Source: Ensifer adhaerens (GTDB lineage Bacteria > Pseudomonadota > Alphaproteobacteria > Rhizobiales > Rhizobiaceae). From it: a DNA stretch of 64,000 nucleotides. The notes beneath the pieces were generated by a model that had not been told where the DNA came from, did not search any database, and saw nothing but the letters and a program-made list of their open reading frames with translations. Shown here one piece after another: positions 1-8,077 of this stretch (the stretch's first letter is position 1; every line of letters begins with the position of its first letter). The position numbers and the translations under genes are program-made. The stretch is from the NCBI RefSeq assembly GCF_000697965.2, contig NZ_CP015882.1, positions 310,001 through 374,000 of the forward strand, in the 5' to 3' direction.

Positions 1-228
1 GCGGCAATGAACTGCACGTTCGTCTACGCTTTCGTGCCGATAAAACCGCTCGACGATATCCTTTACGAGCGTGCCGCCGAAAAGGTGGGCGAGGATATGA
101 CGAGGCTCGACCACACCATGCGGCTGGAGAATCAGGCGCTGCTTAAGTCGGACCTGGAGGCAGAACGTCGGCGGCTCGTGGAATCCCTGCTTACCGACGC
201 TGCACGGCGCCTTTGGGATGAGGATTGA
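1..228 (+). CDS. Mobile mystery protein A, C-terminal part (cut by window start)
   Basis: The reading frame is open to the first base of the window, so only the C-terminal 75 or so residues are visible; the methionine at 7 is internal. The visible part (LVYA-like FVYAFVP segment, then a charged helix containing HTM and LENQ) resembles the end of the mobile mystery protein A family, whose missing N-terminal part carries a helix-turn-helix. The partner gene for a Fic protein (mystery protein B) starts 5 bases after its stop, the standard A/B arrangement. By family knowledge the pair rides on mobile DNA and behaves like a toxin-antitoxin or regulatory pair; that role is inference here. Identification rests on the C-terminus plus the neighbour. 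Confidence 0.7.
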   Translation, partial: AAMNCTFVYAFVPIKPLDDILYERAAEKVGEDMTRLDHTMRLENQALLKSDLEAERRRLVESLLTDAARRLWDED

Positions 229-233
229 GATAC

Positions 234-827
234 ATGGCTGAAGATCCTCTATTCGAGCACGACGACGAGGCAAACACCCCTCTACCCCCTGAGGAGCGGG
301 AGCGGCTCATCCCTTCCTACATCACCTTGCGGCACGAGTTGAATGAGGCCGAGCAAGTCAATATCGGCGAGGGCCTGCGGTGGGCAACGTCGCGAAAAAG
401 GGACGTGCTCGACCAGGCTTTTCTTTGTGAGCTGCATCGCCGCATGTTTGGGGACGTTTGGGACTGGGCTGGGGACTACAGAACCACGCCTCGCAATATC
501 GGTATCGATGCCTATCGCATCTCAGTGGCAGTCAGGCAGGTGGTCGACGACGTACGCTACTGGGTCGAACACGAAACTTTTCCGCCCGACGAGATCGCCG
601 TGCGGTTCAGTCATATGCTCGTGGCCATTCATCCCTTTCCGAACGGGAACGGCAGATTTTCCCGGCTGGCTGGTGATCTGCTGGCACGTCGGCTTGGCCG
701 GCCGCCCTTTACCTGGGGCAGAGCTGATCTGGTGGATGCGGGCGAGACCCGCGCTCGTTATGTTGCGGCCCTTCGGGCGGCTGATAACCACGACATAGGA
801 CCGTTGCTGGCGTTCGCCCGCTCTTGA
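234..827 (+). CDS. Fic-domain protein, mobile mystery protein B
   Basis: A 197-residue Fic-family protein. The Fic motif HPFPNGNGRFSR lies at residues 133-144, with the catalytic His, the phosphate-binding NGNGR and the closing Arg all present, so an AMP-transferase-type active site appears intact. The region around residues 68-90 (HRRMFGDVWDWAGDYRT) is the typical preceding helix and loop. I chose the ATG at 234; a TTG at 225 overlapping the upstream stop is the alternative. It follows the mystery protein A gene by 5 bases, so the two are probably co-transcribed. The family is known to move with plasmids and islands; its target is not visible from sequence. Confidence 0.85.
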   Translation: MAEDPLFEHDDEANTPLPPEERERLIPSYITLRHELNEAEQVNIGEGLRWATSRKRDVLDQAFLCELHRRMFGDVWDWAGDYRTTPRNIGIDAYRISVAVRQVVDDVRYWVEHETFPPDEIAVRFSHMLVAIHPFPNGNGRFSRLAGDLLARRLGRPPFTWGRADLVDAGETRARYVAALRAADNHDIGPLLAFARS

Positions 828-898
828 GGTTCGAACGGGGAGTTAGCCAGCCGAACTGAACCGAGGAAGACGATATGAAGACATTCACGCAGTCGCAG

Positions 899-1073
899 TG
901 TCGGGCGAAATGAAAAACTGATCCCCCTGGAGGTGCGGACGAATTCTTGGACTAACAGGAGATAGTTCATGTATTCGTACGAAGACCGCATGAGAGCCGT
1001 GCAGCTCTACATCAAGCTTAGCAGACGCGTGAAGTCCATCGCGGACGCGCTGGGGATACACAAGACGGGCTGA
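899..1073 (+). mobile_element. IS3-family left-end remnant with 5' piece of orfA
   Basis: The short ORF at 969-1073 begins MYSYEDRMRAVQLYIKL, the characteristic start of an IS3-family OrfA transposase, and stops after 34 codons because the remainder has been lost or frameshifted. About 70 bases upstream the sequence TGTCGGGCGAAATGAAAAAC resembles an IS3-type terminal inverted repeat, so the element's left end probably lies near 899. No right end or orfB is found nearby, so this is a dead fragment. A second, unrelated-position IS3 transposase remnant is present at 34740-34990 on the opposite strand. Confidence 0.7.
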
Positions 1074-1610
1074 CAGATCAGAGATCGCGCACCTTGCCCG
1101 GCACGGAAGCGCCTGCCGTGGACAACATCGTGTCCAATACCAAACAACGAGGAAAACCCTCTTCGGCTTTCGTCGAGCCATCGATCAGAAATTTGCCTGA
1201 GGCGGGCGGGAGAACGCATCCCGTCCTACCCGCTTATGCGGCGTGAGCCGTCTGTGATTGCCCTGCCAGATGGAATCGAAACCCCGGAGCGTCAGCTTCG
1301 AGTGCTGCTCAAGCATGTTGTGCCGCATGGCTCGGGCAATAGCGCGCGAAAGCGTTCTGTCATACGTTCGCTCGCCCGGTCCGGCCGGCACGCCGAGCCT
1401 CGAACTGTAGAGCGCGTCGTCAGCTTATGGGCAATGCGCCCGCCTTCATCGAATGCAGCAAGCTGGCATGCCGTCGAGTTGCGTGCGGGGTTATACTGAT
1501 GGATGCCGCCATTGCTCTTGGCACCGCCATGGCGACCGTTGCGCTGTCCGACAGAATGGCGACACCTTCGCCGATTACCTGCATGACTGCATTATGTCCG
1601 ACATTCCGGC
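1074..1610. other. No recognisable gene between IS remnant and MocR fragment
   Basis: Several short open frames exist on both strands (for example 1236-1499 forward and 1185-1391 reverse), but none has a convincing ribosome binding site or a family motif I recognise. The stretch lies between two gene fragments, so it is best read as decayed DNA. Confidence 0.5.
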
Positions 1611-1850
1611 CACGAGGCGCTGATCATCGAGGACGATCTGGGCAGCGAGTTTCGCTATCGGGGCGGTCCGATTCCACCGCTGAAAGCGCTCGATCAGGCC
1701 CGCCAGGTCATCTATATCGGCGCCTTCAGCATGACGCTGCTGCAATCCCTGCGCGTCGGGTACATGATCATGCCGAGGGCGCTAGCGGAAAGGTGCCGCC
1801 GGCTGATTCAGGTTCGCTATGGGCGTTGCCGCAGTCCACCGAACAGATCG
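1611..1850 (+). pseudogene. MocR/PdxR-type regulator fragment (aminotransferase-like domain)
   Basis: The frame here reads ALIIEDDLGSEFRY, then a short segment ending VIYIGAFS and LRVGYMIMP. These match the mid-part of the class I aminotransferase domain of MocR/PdxR regulators (IEDDYDSEFRY, then the PLP-lysine region VIYxGTFSK). In this copy the PLP lysine position reads SMT rather than SKT, so the key lysine appears lost. Both the GntR-type HTH and the remaining aminotransferase domain are absent. A complete, clearly different MocR gene is present at 9880-11454. Confidence 0.7.
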
Positions 1851-1919
1851 TTACCACGATTGAGTCGTCCGACACATCCAATCCGCGTGTCGAGGATCAC
1901 CCCGAAATCGCCATCGAGT

Positions 1920-2849
1920 CTAGCCGGGGCGCGCGCTTGCGAGGATCGCCTGGGCAAGCGTCTCGGCGGCACGCGAGGGCTTGCTGCGGGGATGGGCGAT
2001 GTGGAACATGTCCTCGAACGTCATGCGCTCGGGGGCGAGCAGCCGCAGGCGACCGTTGCGTACCCATTCGTCGGCGTAGTGGTCGGGCAAGAAGCCGATA
2101 TAGGCGCCGGAGAGGAGCAATAGCAGCGTGCCCTCCATGTGCGGCGTGGCCGCCGCCCAGTGGAAGTTTACCCCACAGATCGTCTCGGTAAGCATGTAGG
2201 TGCGACCAGCAAAAGACTGCGCTTCCAGAACTGCGTCGGTGAGCGCATCGTCGGGCAGGTCGAATAGCGGGTGACCCTGCGCGCAATAGAGTTTCTGCAC
2301 CTCGGAAAAAACGGGCTGCGTGCGCAAATGCGGCGTCGCGCTGCCGACCGTCGGCATCAGCACGATCTGATAACCACCATTTAGAAGGCCCTGATGTAGC
2401 ACCTGCGGCGCGGCGACGTCGATCTCCAGATGCACACGCGGCGCCTGTCGGTGGAAGGCGGCGAGTGCCCCCTGGAGATCGAGATCCCGGTTGGTGATCA
2501 TCGCGTCGACCGTGCCGAAGGTCAGGCTGCCGGTCAGTTCCCCTTGCGCCTCGCCGACACGGCTCTGGAACTTTTCCAGCGAGCCGAAAAGATCCAGCGT
2601 CGCCTCATAAACGAGGCGTCCTTCGTCGGTCAGAAGGAAACCGCTGCGCCCGCGGCTGCAGAGGCGTAAGCCCAGCCGCTCCTCAAGGTGGCGCATATGG
2701 GTGGAGATGGTCGCCTGCGTCATCCCGAGTGATGATTGCGCGGCGGAAAACCCCCCATGCTGCACGACGGAGGCAAAGACACGCAACAATCTCAACTCTG
2801 CATCGCCGAGCGACAGATTGAGGATGCGATGGCGAACCTTGTTGATCAT
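1920..2849 (-). CDS. LysR-family transcriptional regulator
   Basis: A 309-residue LysR-type regulator of normal family length. The N-terminal winged HTH spans about residues 18-75 (LRLLRVFASVVQHGGFSAA, then the recognition helix TQATISTHMRHLEERLG). The rest is the periplasmic-binding-protein-like effector domain. It is divergent from the ureohydrolase operon with 92 bases between start codons, the classic LysR arrangement, so it most likely controls that operon in response to the operon's substrate or an intermediate. The effector cannot be read from sequence. Confidence 0.9.
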   Translation of the reverse strand: MINKVRHRILNLSLGDAELRLLRVFASVVQHGGFSAAQSSLGMTQATISTHMRHLEERLGLRLCSRGRSGFLLTDEGRLVYEATLDLFGSLEKFQSRVGEAQGELTGSLTFGTVDAMITNRDLDLQGALAAFHRQAPRVHLEIDVAAPQVLHQGLLNGGYQIVLMPTVGSATPHLRTQPVFSEVQKLYCAQGHPLFDLPDDALTDAVLEAQSFAGRTYMLTETICGVNFHWAAATPHMEGTLLLLLSGAYIGFLPDHYADEWVRNGRLRLLAPERMTFEDMFHIAHPRSKPSRAAETLAQAILASARPG

Positions 2850-2941
2850 TCATTGATTAAGTCACAACTAAACATCCAATCATAGATATTTTTAAGCGTA
2901 TCGACCTTCCACACACTCCCTTCATCCTGAGGAGGAGAGAC
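2850..2941. promoter_or_regulatory. Divergent promoter region, LysR regulator / ureohydrolase operon
   Basis: This 92-base gap separates the divergent LysR and ureohydrolase starts and is AT-rich compared with its flanks. It must hold both promoters and the LysR binding site, although no clean T-N11-A dyad stands out. A strong Shine-Dalgarno (GAGGAGGAGAGAC) directly precedes the ATG at 2942. Confidence 0.55.
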
Positions 2942-3913
2942 ATGGCGGGTAATTCCTATGAAACCGGGCGGCTGAACCTGCCGTTCGTCGGCATCTGCAC
3001 CTTCGGCAAATATCCCTACCAGCCGGACTGGGATGCGATCGATGCGGATGTGGCGATCCTCGGCGCGCCGTTTGACTGCGGTACGCAATGGCGCGCCGGC
3101 ACCCGCTTCGGGCCGCGGGCCATCCGCGAGGCATCGACGCTGTTTTCCTTCGGCCATGGGGGCGCCTACGATCACGAGGACGACGTCACCTACCTGCCGA
3201 GCGACAAGGTTTCGATCGTCGATATCGGTGACGCCGACATCGTCCACACCGACACGATGAAGAGCCATGCCAACATCGAATTCGGCGTGCGCAAGATCCT
3301 GGCCGCCGGCGCGCTTCCGGTGGTGCTCGGCGGTGACCATTCGGTCAACATCCCCTGCATCAACGCGTTTGAAGACGACTGTGCTGGACACGGCCCGATC
3401 CATATCGTCCAGATCGACGCGCATCTCGACTTCGTCGACGAGCGGCACGGGGTTCGCTACGGCCACGGCAATCCCATGCGCCGGGCCGCCGAGAAGCCCT
3501 ATGTCTCCGGGCTCTCGCAGTTCGGCATCCGCAACGTTTCCTCGACGGCCAAGGAAGGCTACGAGGATGCGCGGTCAATGGGCTCGGATATCCTGTCCGT
3601 GCGCCAGATCCGCGCGCTCGGCACGGAGAAGGTTGCTTCGCGCGTGCCGGCCGGAGCCCGCTACTACGTCACGATCGATATCGACGGCTTCGATCCCTCG
3701 ATTGCGCCGGGCACCGGCACGCCGTCCCATGGCGGCTTCATCTATTACGAGGTGCTGGAGATCCTCTCGATACTCGCCAGGCGCGGCACCATCGTCGGCA
3801 TCGACCTGGTCGAGGTTGCGCCGGATTACGACCACTCAGGCTCGACCTCGATCCTCGCCGCCCAGGTGCTGATGAACCTCATCGGCCGCGTCATGCACGC
3901 CAAGAGAGGCTGA
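2942..3913 (+). CDS. Agmatinase-family ureohydrolase
   Basis: A 323-residue member of the arginase/agmatinase superfamily, binuclear manganese enzymes that hydrolyse guanidino compounds to urea and an amine. The metal-binding signatures are intact: GGDHS at 130-134, DAHLD at 159-163 and DIDGFDPS at 246-253. Length and motif order fit agmatinase, guanidinobutyrase or guanidinopropionase subfamilies equally, so the substrate is open. It is the first gene of a tightly packed operon with two SDRs, a deacetylase-family hydrolase, an NCS1 permease and a GMC oxidoreductase, which argues for catabolism of an imported guanidino or ureido compound rather than routine polyamine synthesis. Strong Shine-Dalgarno supports the ATG. 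Confidence 0.88.
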   Translation: MAGNSYETGRLNLPFVGICTFGKYPYQPDWDAIDADVAILGAPFDCGTQWRAGTRFGPRAIREASTLFSFGHGGAYDHEDDVTYLPSDKVSIVDIGDADIVHTDTMKSHANIEFGVRKILAAGALPVVLGGDHSVNIPCINAFEDDCAGHGPIHIVQIDAHLDFVDERHGVRYGHGNPMRRAAEKPYVSGLSQFGIRNVSSTAKEGYEDARSMGSDILSVRQIRALGTEKVASRVPAGARYYVTIDIDGFDPSIAPGTGTPSHGGFIYYEVLEILSILARRGTIVGIDLVEVAPDYDHSGSTSILAAQVLMNLIGRVMHAKRG

Positions 3914-3917
3914 GACC

Positions 3918-4700
3918 ATGGGTCGTATCGCTTACGATTTTTCCGGCGAACACGTGCTGGTGACGGGCGCCAGCCGCGGCATCGGCCGCGCCGTCGCGGA
4001 AGGTTTTGCCGCCGCCGGGGCAGAGGTCACAATTCTTTCCTCCGGCCGTGGAATTTACGAGGCCGCCCGCGAGATGTCTGAACGCTTCGGCCGCAGGATC
4101 GCGGCGCTCGAATGCGATATCACCGACAGTGCTGCCGTTAAGGCAACGCTTTCGCCGCTTGGTCGCATCGATGTCCTCGTCAACAATGCCGGGCTCGAGC
4201 GCATTACGCCGGTGACCGACGAAGACGATAGCGTAGAAGACACGTTCCGACGCATCACCGATATCAACACCAACGGCACCTTTTATGTGACCCGCCATGC
4301 GCTGCCTCACATGCGCGAGGGGGGCCGCATCGTCGTCACCGCGTCGATCTGGAGCCGTGTCGCGGTGCCGGAGTTCTCCGCCTATATCGCCTCCAAGCAC
4401 GCCAATCTTGGTTTCACCCGGGTGATGGCCAAGGAACTTGGGGGACGAGGCATTCGCGTCAATGCCGTCTGCCCCGGCTGGGTGCGCACCGAGGCGGCGA
4501 TGCTGTCGCTGAAGAACATGTCGCTGCGCACCGGGCGCAGCGAGCAGGACCTGCTGGACGAGATCGTGGGAGCCCAGGTCCTGCCGGGCCTCCTGGAACC
4601 GGAAGACCTCGCTGCACCCTATCTCTTCCTCGCTTCCGATGGCGCAAGGGACATGACGGGCCAGGCGCTGATGCTCGACCGCGGCGAGGTGATGGCATGA
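3918..4700 (+). CDS. Short-chain dehydrogenase/reductase (first of two)
   Basis: A 260-residue classical SDR oxidoreductase. The Rossmann dinucleotide motif TGASRGIG is at 16-23, NNAG at 89-92, and the catalytic Ser143, Tyr156 and Lys160 (YIASK) are all present. It begins 4 bases after the ureohydrolase stop and its own stop overlaps the start of the next SDR, so it belongs to the same operon. SDRs oxidise or reduce alcohols and carbonyls with NAD(P); here it probably acts on the carbon skeleton released by the hydrolases. Substrate unknown. Confidence 0.88.
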   Translation: MGRIAYDFSGEHVLVTGASRGIGRAVAEGFAAAGAEVTILSSGRGIYEAAREMSERFGRRIAALECDITDSAAVKATLSPLGRIDVLVNNAGLERITPVTDEDDSVEDTFRRITDINTNGTFYVTRHALPHMREGGRIVVTASIWSRVAVPEFSAYIASKHANLGFTRVMAKELGGRGIRVNAVCPGWVRTEAAMLSLKNMSLRTGRSEQDLLDEIVGAQVLPGLLEPEDLAAPYLFLASDGARDMTGQALMLDRGEVMA

Positions 4701-5434
4701 GTGCGCGCGTTCTTGTCACCGGCGCCTATCGCGGTATTGGGGCTGCTTGCGCCCTGGCATTCGCAGCGACAGGAGCTCGGGTTGCGCTTGCCGATATTCG
4801 CAAACCGGACGAGACGGCGATTTCGGCTGTACAGGCAGGGGCTACGGAAACCCTGACGCTTGCCTGCGATGTCTCAGACGAAGGTTCGGTCGCCGCCATC
4901 GGCGAGGTGGTGCAACAGACGTTCGGCGGACTGGATATCGTCGTCCACTGCGCCGGCGTCATTCATGAAGCGGCCTTGCTTGAAACGCCCGTTGCGGATT
5001 TCGACCGGGTCATCGCCATCAACCTGCGTGGCAGCTTCCTCGTCGGCAAGATGGCATTGGGGCTGATGGGGGGAACGGCTGAGGAGCCAGCGCGGCTGAT
5101 CATGATTGCCTCCGACATGGCCTATTACGGCCGCGAGACCTTTTCGCCCTATGTCGCGTCCAAGCACGGCGTGCTCGGTCTGGTGCGTTCCTGGGCAAAG
5201 GAATTTGCGCCGCGCGTGCTGGTCAATGCGATCTGCCCCGGTCCGATCGATACCGAGATGCTTGGGGCGGCGAACATGAGCGCCGAATGGCGTGCCAGGG
5301 AACTGGCGATCCCGCTTGCGCGCTTCGGCAAGCCCGAGGAGATCGCCGAACTCGCATGGTTTCTCGCCGGCTCCGGCGGGCGCTACTTCACCGGCCAGGG
5401 GATCGGCAGCAACGGCGGGAGCATCATGCCATGA
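4697..5434 (+). CDS. Short-chain dehydrogenase/reductase (second of two)
   Basis: A 245-residue classical SDR, start overlapping the stop of the previous SDR by four bases (ATGA). It has TGAYRGIG at 8-15, Ser139, Tyr152 and Lys156 (YVASK). The usual NNAG structural motif is HCAG at 84-87, a common variant. It is clearly diverged from its neighbour, so this is not a recent tandem duplication; two SDRs in one operon suggests successive redox steps or a dehydrogenase/epimerase-like pair. Its stop overlaps the next start (ATGA again), indicating translational coupling. Confidence 0.87.
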   Translation: MSARVLVTGAYRGIGAACALAFAATGARVALADIRKPDETAISAVQAGATETLTLACDVSDEGSVAAIGEVVQQTFGGLDIVVHCAGVIHEAALLETPVADFDRVIAINLRGSFLVGKMALGLMGGTAEEPARLIMIASDMAYYGRETFSPYVASKHGVLGLVRSWAKEFAPRVLVNAICPGPIDTEMLGAANMSAEWRARELAIPLARFGKPEEIAELAWFLAGSGGRYFTGQGIGSNGGSIMP

Positions 5435-6321
5435 TCGCCAATCCCATTCCCTGGCCGAACGGCGCCAAATGCGCCGCCTCCATCACCTTCGACATGGATG
5501 CCGACAGCCTCGTCCATATCGCCCATCCAAAGGATGGCCACAGCCGCGTATCGGCGATCTCGATGCTGCAATACGGGCCGAAAGTCGCGATCCCGCGCAT
5601 TGTCGAGAGCTATCGGCAACTGGGCATCAAGCAGACCTTCTTCGTGCCGGCCTGGTGCATCGAACAATATCCGCAGGCGATCGAGGCCATACTGGAAGGC
5701 GGCCACGAGCTGGCGCATCACGGCTTCCTGCACGAGCACCCCCGCGAACTTTCGGACGAGCAAGAGGCGCACTGGCTCGACCGCGGCATCGAGGTGATCG
5801 TGAAGGCCAGCGGCAAGCGACCGCGTGGCTGGCGGGCGCCGCTTTACAACTTTTCCCACCGGTCCGCTGACCTCCTGGTGTCGCGGGGCTTTGCCTACGA
5901 CGCCTCGTTGATGGGTGACGACATTCCCTATCTGCTTGAATGCGACGCCGGCAGCCTCGTCGAGCTGCCGTCGCACTGGGGCCTCGACGATTGGCCGCAA
6001 TATGTTCAGTCGATGGACCTCGACTACATGATGCCAATCCGCGCGCCGGAGCAGGGCTTTGCCGCCTTTTCGCAGGAGTTCGAGGCGGCCTATCGCCACG
6101 GCGCGCTCTGGGTGCCGGTCGTGCATCCCTTTGCCACCGGCCGGCTTGCCCGTTGGGAGGTGGTGCATCGCTTCCTCGAACAGGTTCTCACGCGCGGTGA
6201 CGTCTGGTTCGCGCCGATGGAGGAGATTGCCGCCCATGTGCGGCGTGTTGCCGAAAACGGCAGCTGGTCGCCGAGGATTGACCGACTGCCCTTTTATTCC
6301 GAGCCCGTCACGGTTCGGTAG
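5431..6321 (+). CDS. Polysaccharide deacetylase-family (PuuE-like) hydrolase
   Basis: A 296-residue NodB-homology protein. The metal-site aspartate motif appears as TFDMDAD at 19-25 and the paired histidines as HHGFLHEH at 96-103. This form, without a signal peptide, resembles the cytoplasmic PuuE/allantoinase-like branch that hydrolyses small amide or ureido compounds rather than cell-wall chitin. The start was set at ATG 5431, overlapping the SDR stop; a longer upstream frame is only read-through over the SDR. In an operon with a ureohydrolase and an NCS1 permease, an amide or ureide hydrolase role is the best inference. Confidence 0.8.
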   Translation: MIANPIPWPNGAKCAASITFDMDADSLVHIAHPKDGHSRVSAISMLQYGPKVAIPRIVESYRQLGIKQTFFVPAWCIEQYPQAIEAILEGGHELAHHGFLHEHPRELSDEQEAHWLDRGIEVIVKASGKRPRGWRAPLYNFSHRSADLLVSRGFAYDASLMGDDIPYLLECDAGSLVELPSHWGLDDWPQYVQSMDLDYMMPIRAPEQGFAAFSQEFEAAYRHGALWVPVVHPFATGRLARWEVVHRFLEQVLTRGDVWFAPMEEIAAHVRRVAENGSWSPRIDRLPFYSEPVTVR

Positions 6322-6423
6322 CCGGCAGCGGGTTTATCCGCTTCCGAAGATCGGCGGCTGATGGAGCCGCAATGGACTTCGCGGAAAGACGCCAGAAGGC
6401 GCGACGCGAAAAGGGGAACGACG

Positions 6424-6594
6424 ATGGAAAACAACGATATCGCCTGGCAGAGCGAACTGGCGCGGCGCGCCCGCATCTACGAAGATATCGAGGCGGGCGA
6501 CCGCTTCGAGGGCACGATGACTGCGCTCGACTACACCGGCATGACGGTATTGACGCTCGTGCTGGTCGTCGGCTTCTGGCTCTGGGGGGCTTGA
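6424..6594 (+). CDS. Small single-span membrane protein before NCS1 permease
   Basis: A 56-residue protein with a charged N-terminal half and one hydrophobic C-terminal helix (MTVLTLVLVVGFWLW). It starts at ATG 6424 with GGGAACGACG just upstream and ends one base before the permease start, so the two are coupled. Small proteins of this kind directly before NCS1-type permeases may be accessory or stabilising subunits; that role is inference. I do not recognise a named family. Upstream in-frame ATG at 6361 is possible but lacks a good ribosome site. Confidence 0.65.
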   Translation: MENNDIAWQSELARRARIYEDIEAGDRFEGTMTALDYTGMTVLTLVLVVGFWLWGA

Positions 6595-6595
6595 G

Positions 6596-8059
6596 ATGAC
6601 CGATCATGTCGCACTCGAACATATCTCCACTTTGAAGACGGAACAGGAAGAGGCCGCCCGCAATCGTGCTGCCGCCGAGCGCGGCGATGCGCCCCTCTTG
6701 CCGTCTGAACGGCTCTGGGGCTTCTGGGAGTTCACCTATGCCAATTCGGCACTGGCGATTGCCACCTGGGCCTTTCTGATCGGCGGCTCTGTCGGCCTCT
6801 TCGTCGGGCCGAAGGAGGGTATCGCCGCCATTATCATCGGCAACATCGTCGGCGTCGTGCTGACGGCGCTTGCCACCACCACCATGACCGGCCGCTACGG
6901 CGTCGAGCAGTTCGTGGCGCTGCGCAGCCAATTTGGTTACAACGGCAGCCGCGTCGTCTATGTGCTCGCCGTCGTCATTCTCACCATGGGGTGGCTTGCG
7001 GTTCTCGCGATGATGTTCGGTCGCTCGATCGACGGGCTGATGGCGCTGAGCGCCGGTGAGGCCGCCAATCCGACGGGCGCGAAGATGATCATCGCCGCAA
7101 TCGGCGCAATCCTGCTCACCTGGTTCATCGTCGCCAAGGGGCCGACCTCGATCAAGTTCTTCAACATGGTCGTGTCGCCGGCGCTGGTCCTCTTGATGGT
7201 GGCGATGCTCTACCTCATCCTCAGCCATCATTCGATCGGCGAGCTTCTGGCCTTGCCGGCCCTTGCGCCGCCTTTCGAGGACAAGACGCTGAACTTCATC
7301 GTCGCGGTCGAGGTCAATCTGGCAGCCGGCTTCTCCTGGTGGCCTTATATCGGCAATCTGGCGCGGCTGACGAAGAACGAGCGCACCGCCTTCTGGCCCA
7401 ATGTTCTCGGTATCTTCGCGGCGGCAGCACTCGGCGAAATTGTCGGCCTGCTTGCAGCAGTCGCACTCGGCGAAAGCGATCCGACGATCTGGATGACGAA
7501 GATCGCCGGTCCGATGATCGGCATCGTTGCGCTGCTTTTCGTCGCCTTCGCCAACATGACCTCGATGGCAAACATCCTCTACACGTCGATCGTTGGCCTC
7601 AGGCAGGTCGGAACTGCATCGGTTCGCGCCATTTCCTGGGGCGCGATCCTGTTCCTCTTCTGCCTCATCCCGTTCGGGCTCGTGGTCTTCTACCCGCAGA
7701 TGTATGACGGTTTCTTCATCTTCCTCGTCTGGACTTCGGCGCTGAATTCCGCGCTCGCCGGTATCGGGATCGCCGACTACTTCTTCCTGCGTGGCCAGAA
7801 GCTCGACATGCGCAGCCTGCACGGACCGCAGGAAAACGGTCCCTATCGGTTCTGGGCGGGCTTCAACCCCATCGGGCTCTTTGCCCTTGCGGTCGGCTTC
7901 ATCGTCTATGTCGCCGTCTTCAATCCGCAGACGCTGGCAAGCCTGCCGGCCTTCAAATACCTGACCGCCTCCGTGCCGTCCTGCCTTGCCGCAGGCGCCA
8001 CCCACTACGTGCTCACGCGGCTTTTTGCCCGTGGCCGTGGTTGGGGCCAATACCCGTAA
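6596..8059 (+). CDS. NCS1-family purine-cytosine permease-like transporter
   Basis: A 487-residue integral membrane protein with about twelve hydrophobic segments between residues 45 and 480. The N-terminal WGFWEFTYANSALAIATWAF stretch and overall layout fit the nucleobase:cation symporter-1 family (cytosine, allantoin, hydantoin, uracil, thiamine precursors). It is the only transporter in the operon and probably imports the compound that the ureohydrolase and PuuE-like enzyme attack. Family assignment is secure; the exact substrate is not. Confidence 0.88.
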   Translation: MTDHVALEHISTLKTEQEEAARNRAAAERGDAPLLPSERLWGFWEFTYANSALAIATWAFLIGGSVGLFVGPKEGIAAIIIGNIVGVVLTALATTTMTGRYGVEQFVALRSQFGYNGSRVVYVLAVVILTMGWLAVLAMMFGRSIDGLMALSAGEAANPTGAKMIIAAIGAILLTWFIVAKGPTSIKFFNMVVSPALVLLMVAMLYLILSHHSIGELLALPALAPPFEDKTLNFIVAVEVNLAAGFSWWPYIGNLARLTKNERTAFWPNVLGIFAAAALGEIVGLLAAVALGESDPTIWMTKIAGPMIGIVALLFVAFANMTSMANILYTSIVGLRQVGTASVRAISWGAILFLFCLIPFGLVVFYPQMYDGFFIFLVWTSALNSALAGIGIADYFFLRGQKLDMRSLHGPQENGPYRFWAGFNPIGLFALAVGFIVYVAVFNPQTLASLPAFKYLTASVPSCLAAGATHYVLTRLFARGRGWGQYP

Positions 8060-8077
8060 CGCCTGGAGAAGACCGCC

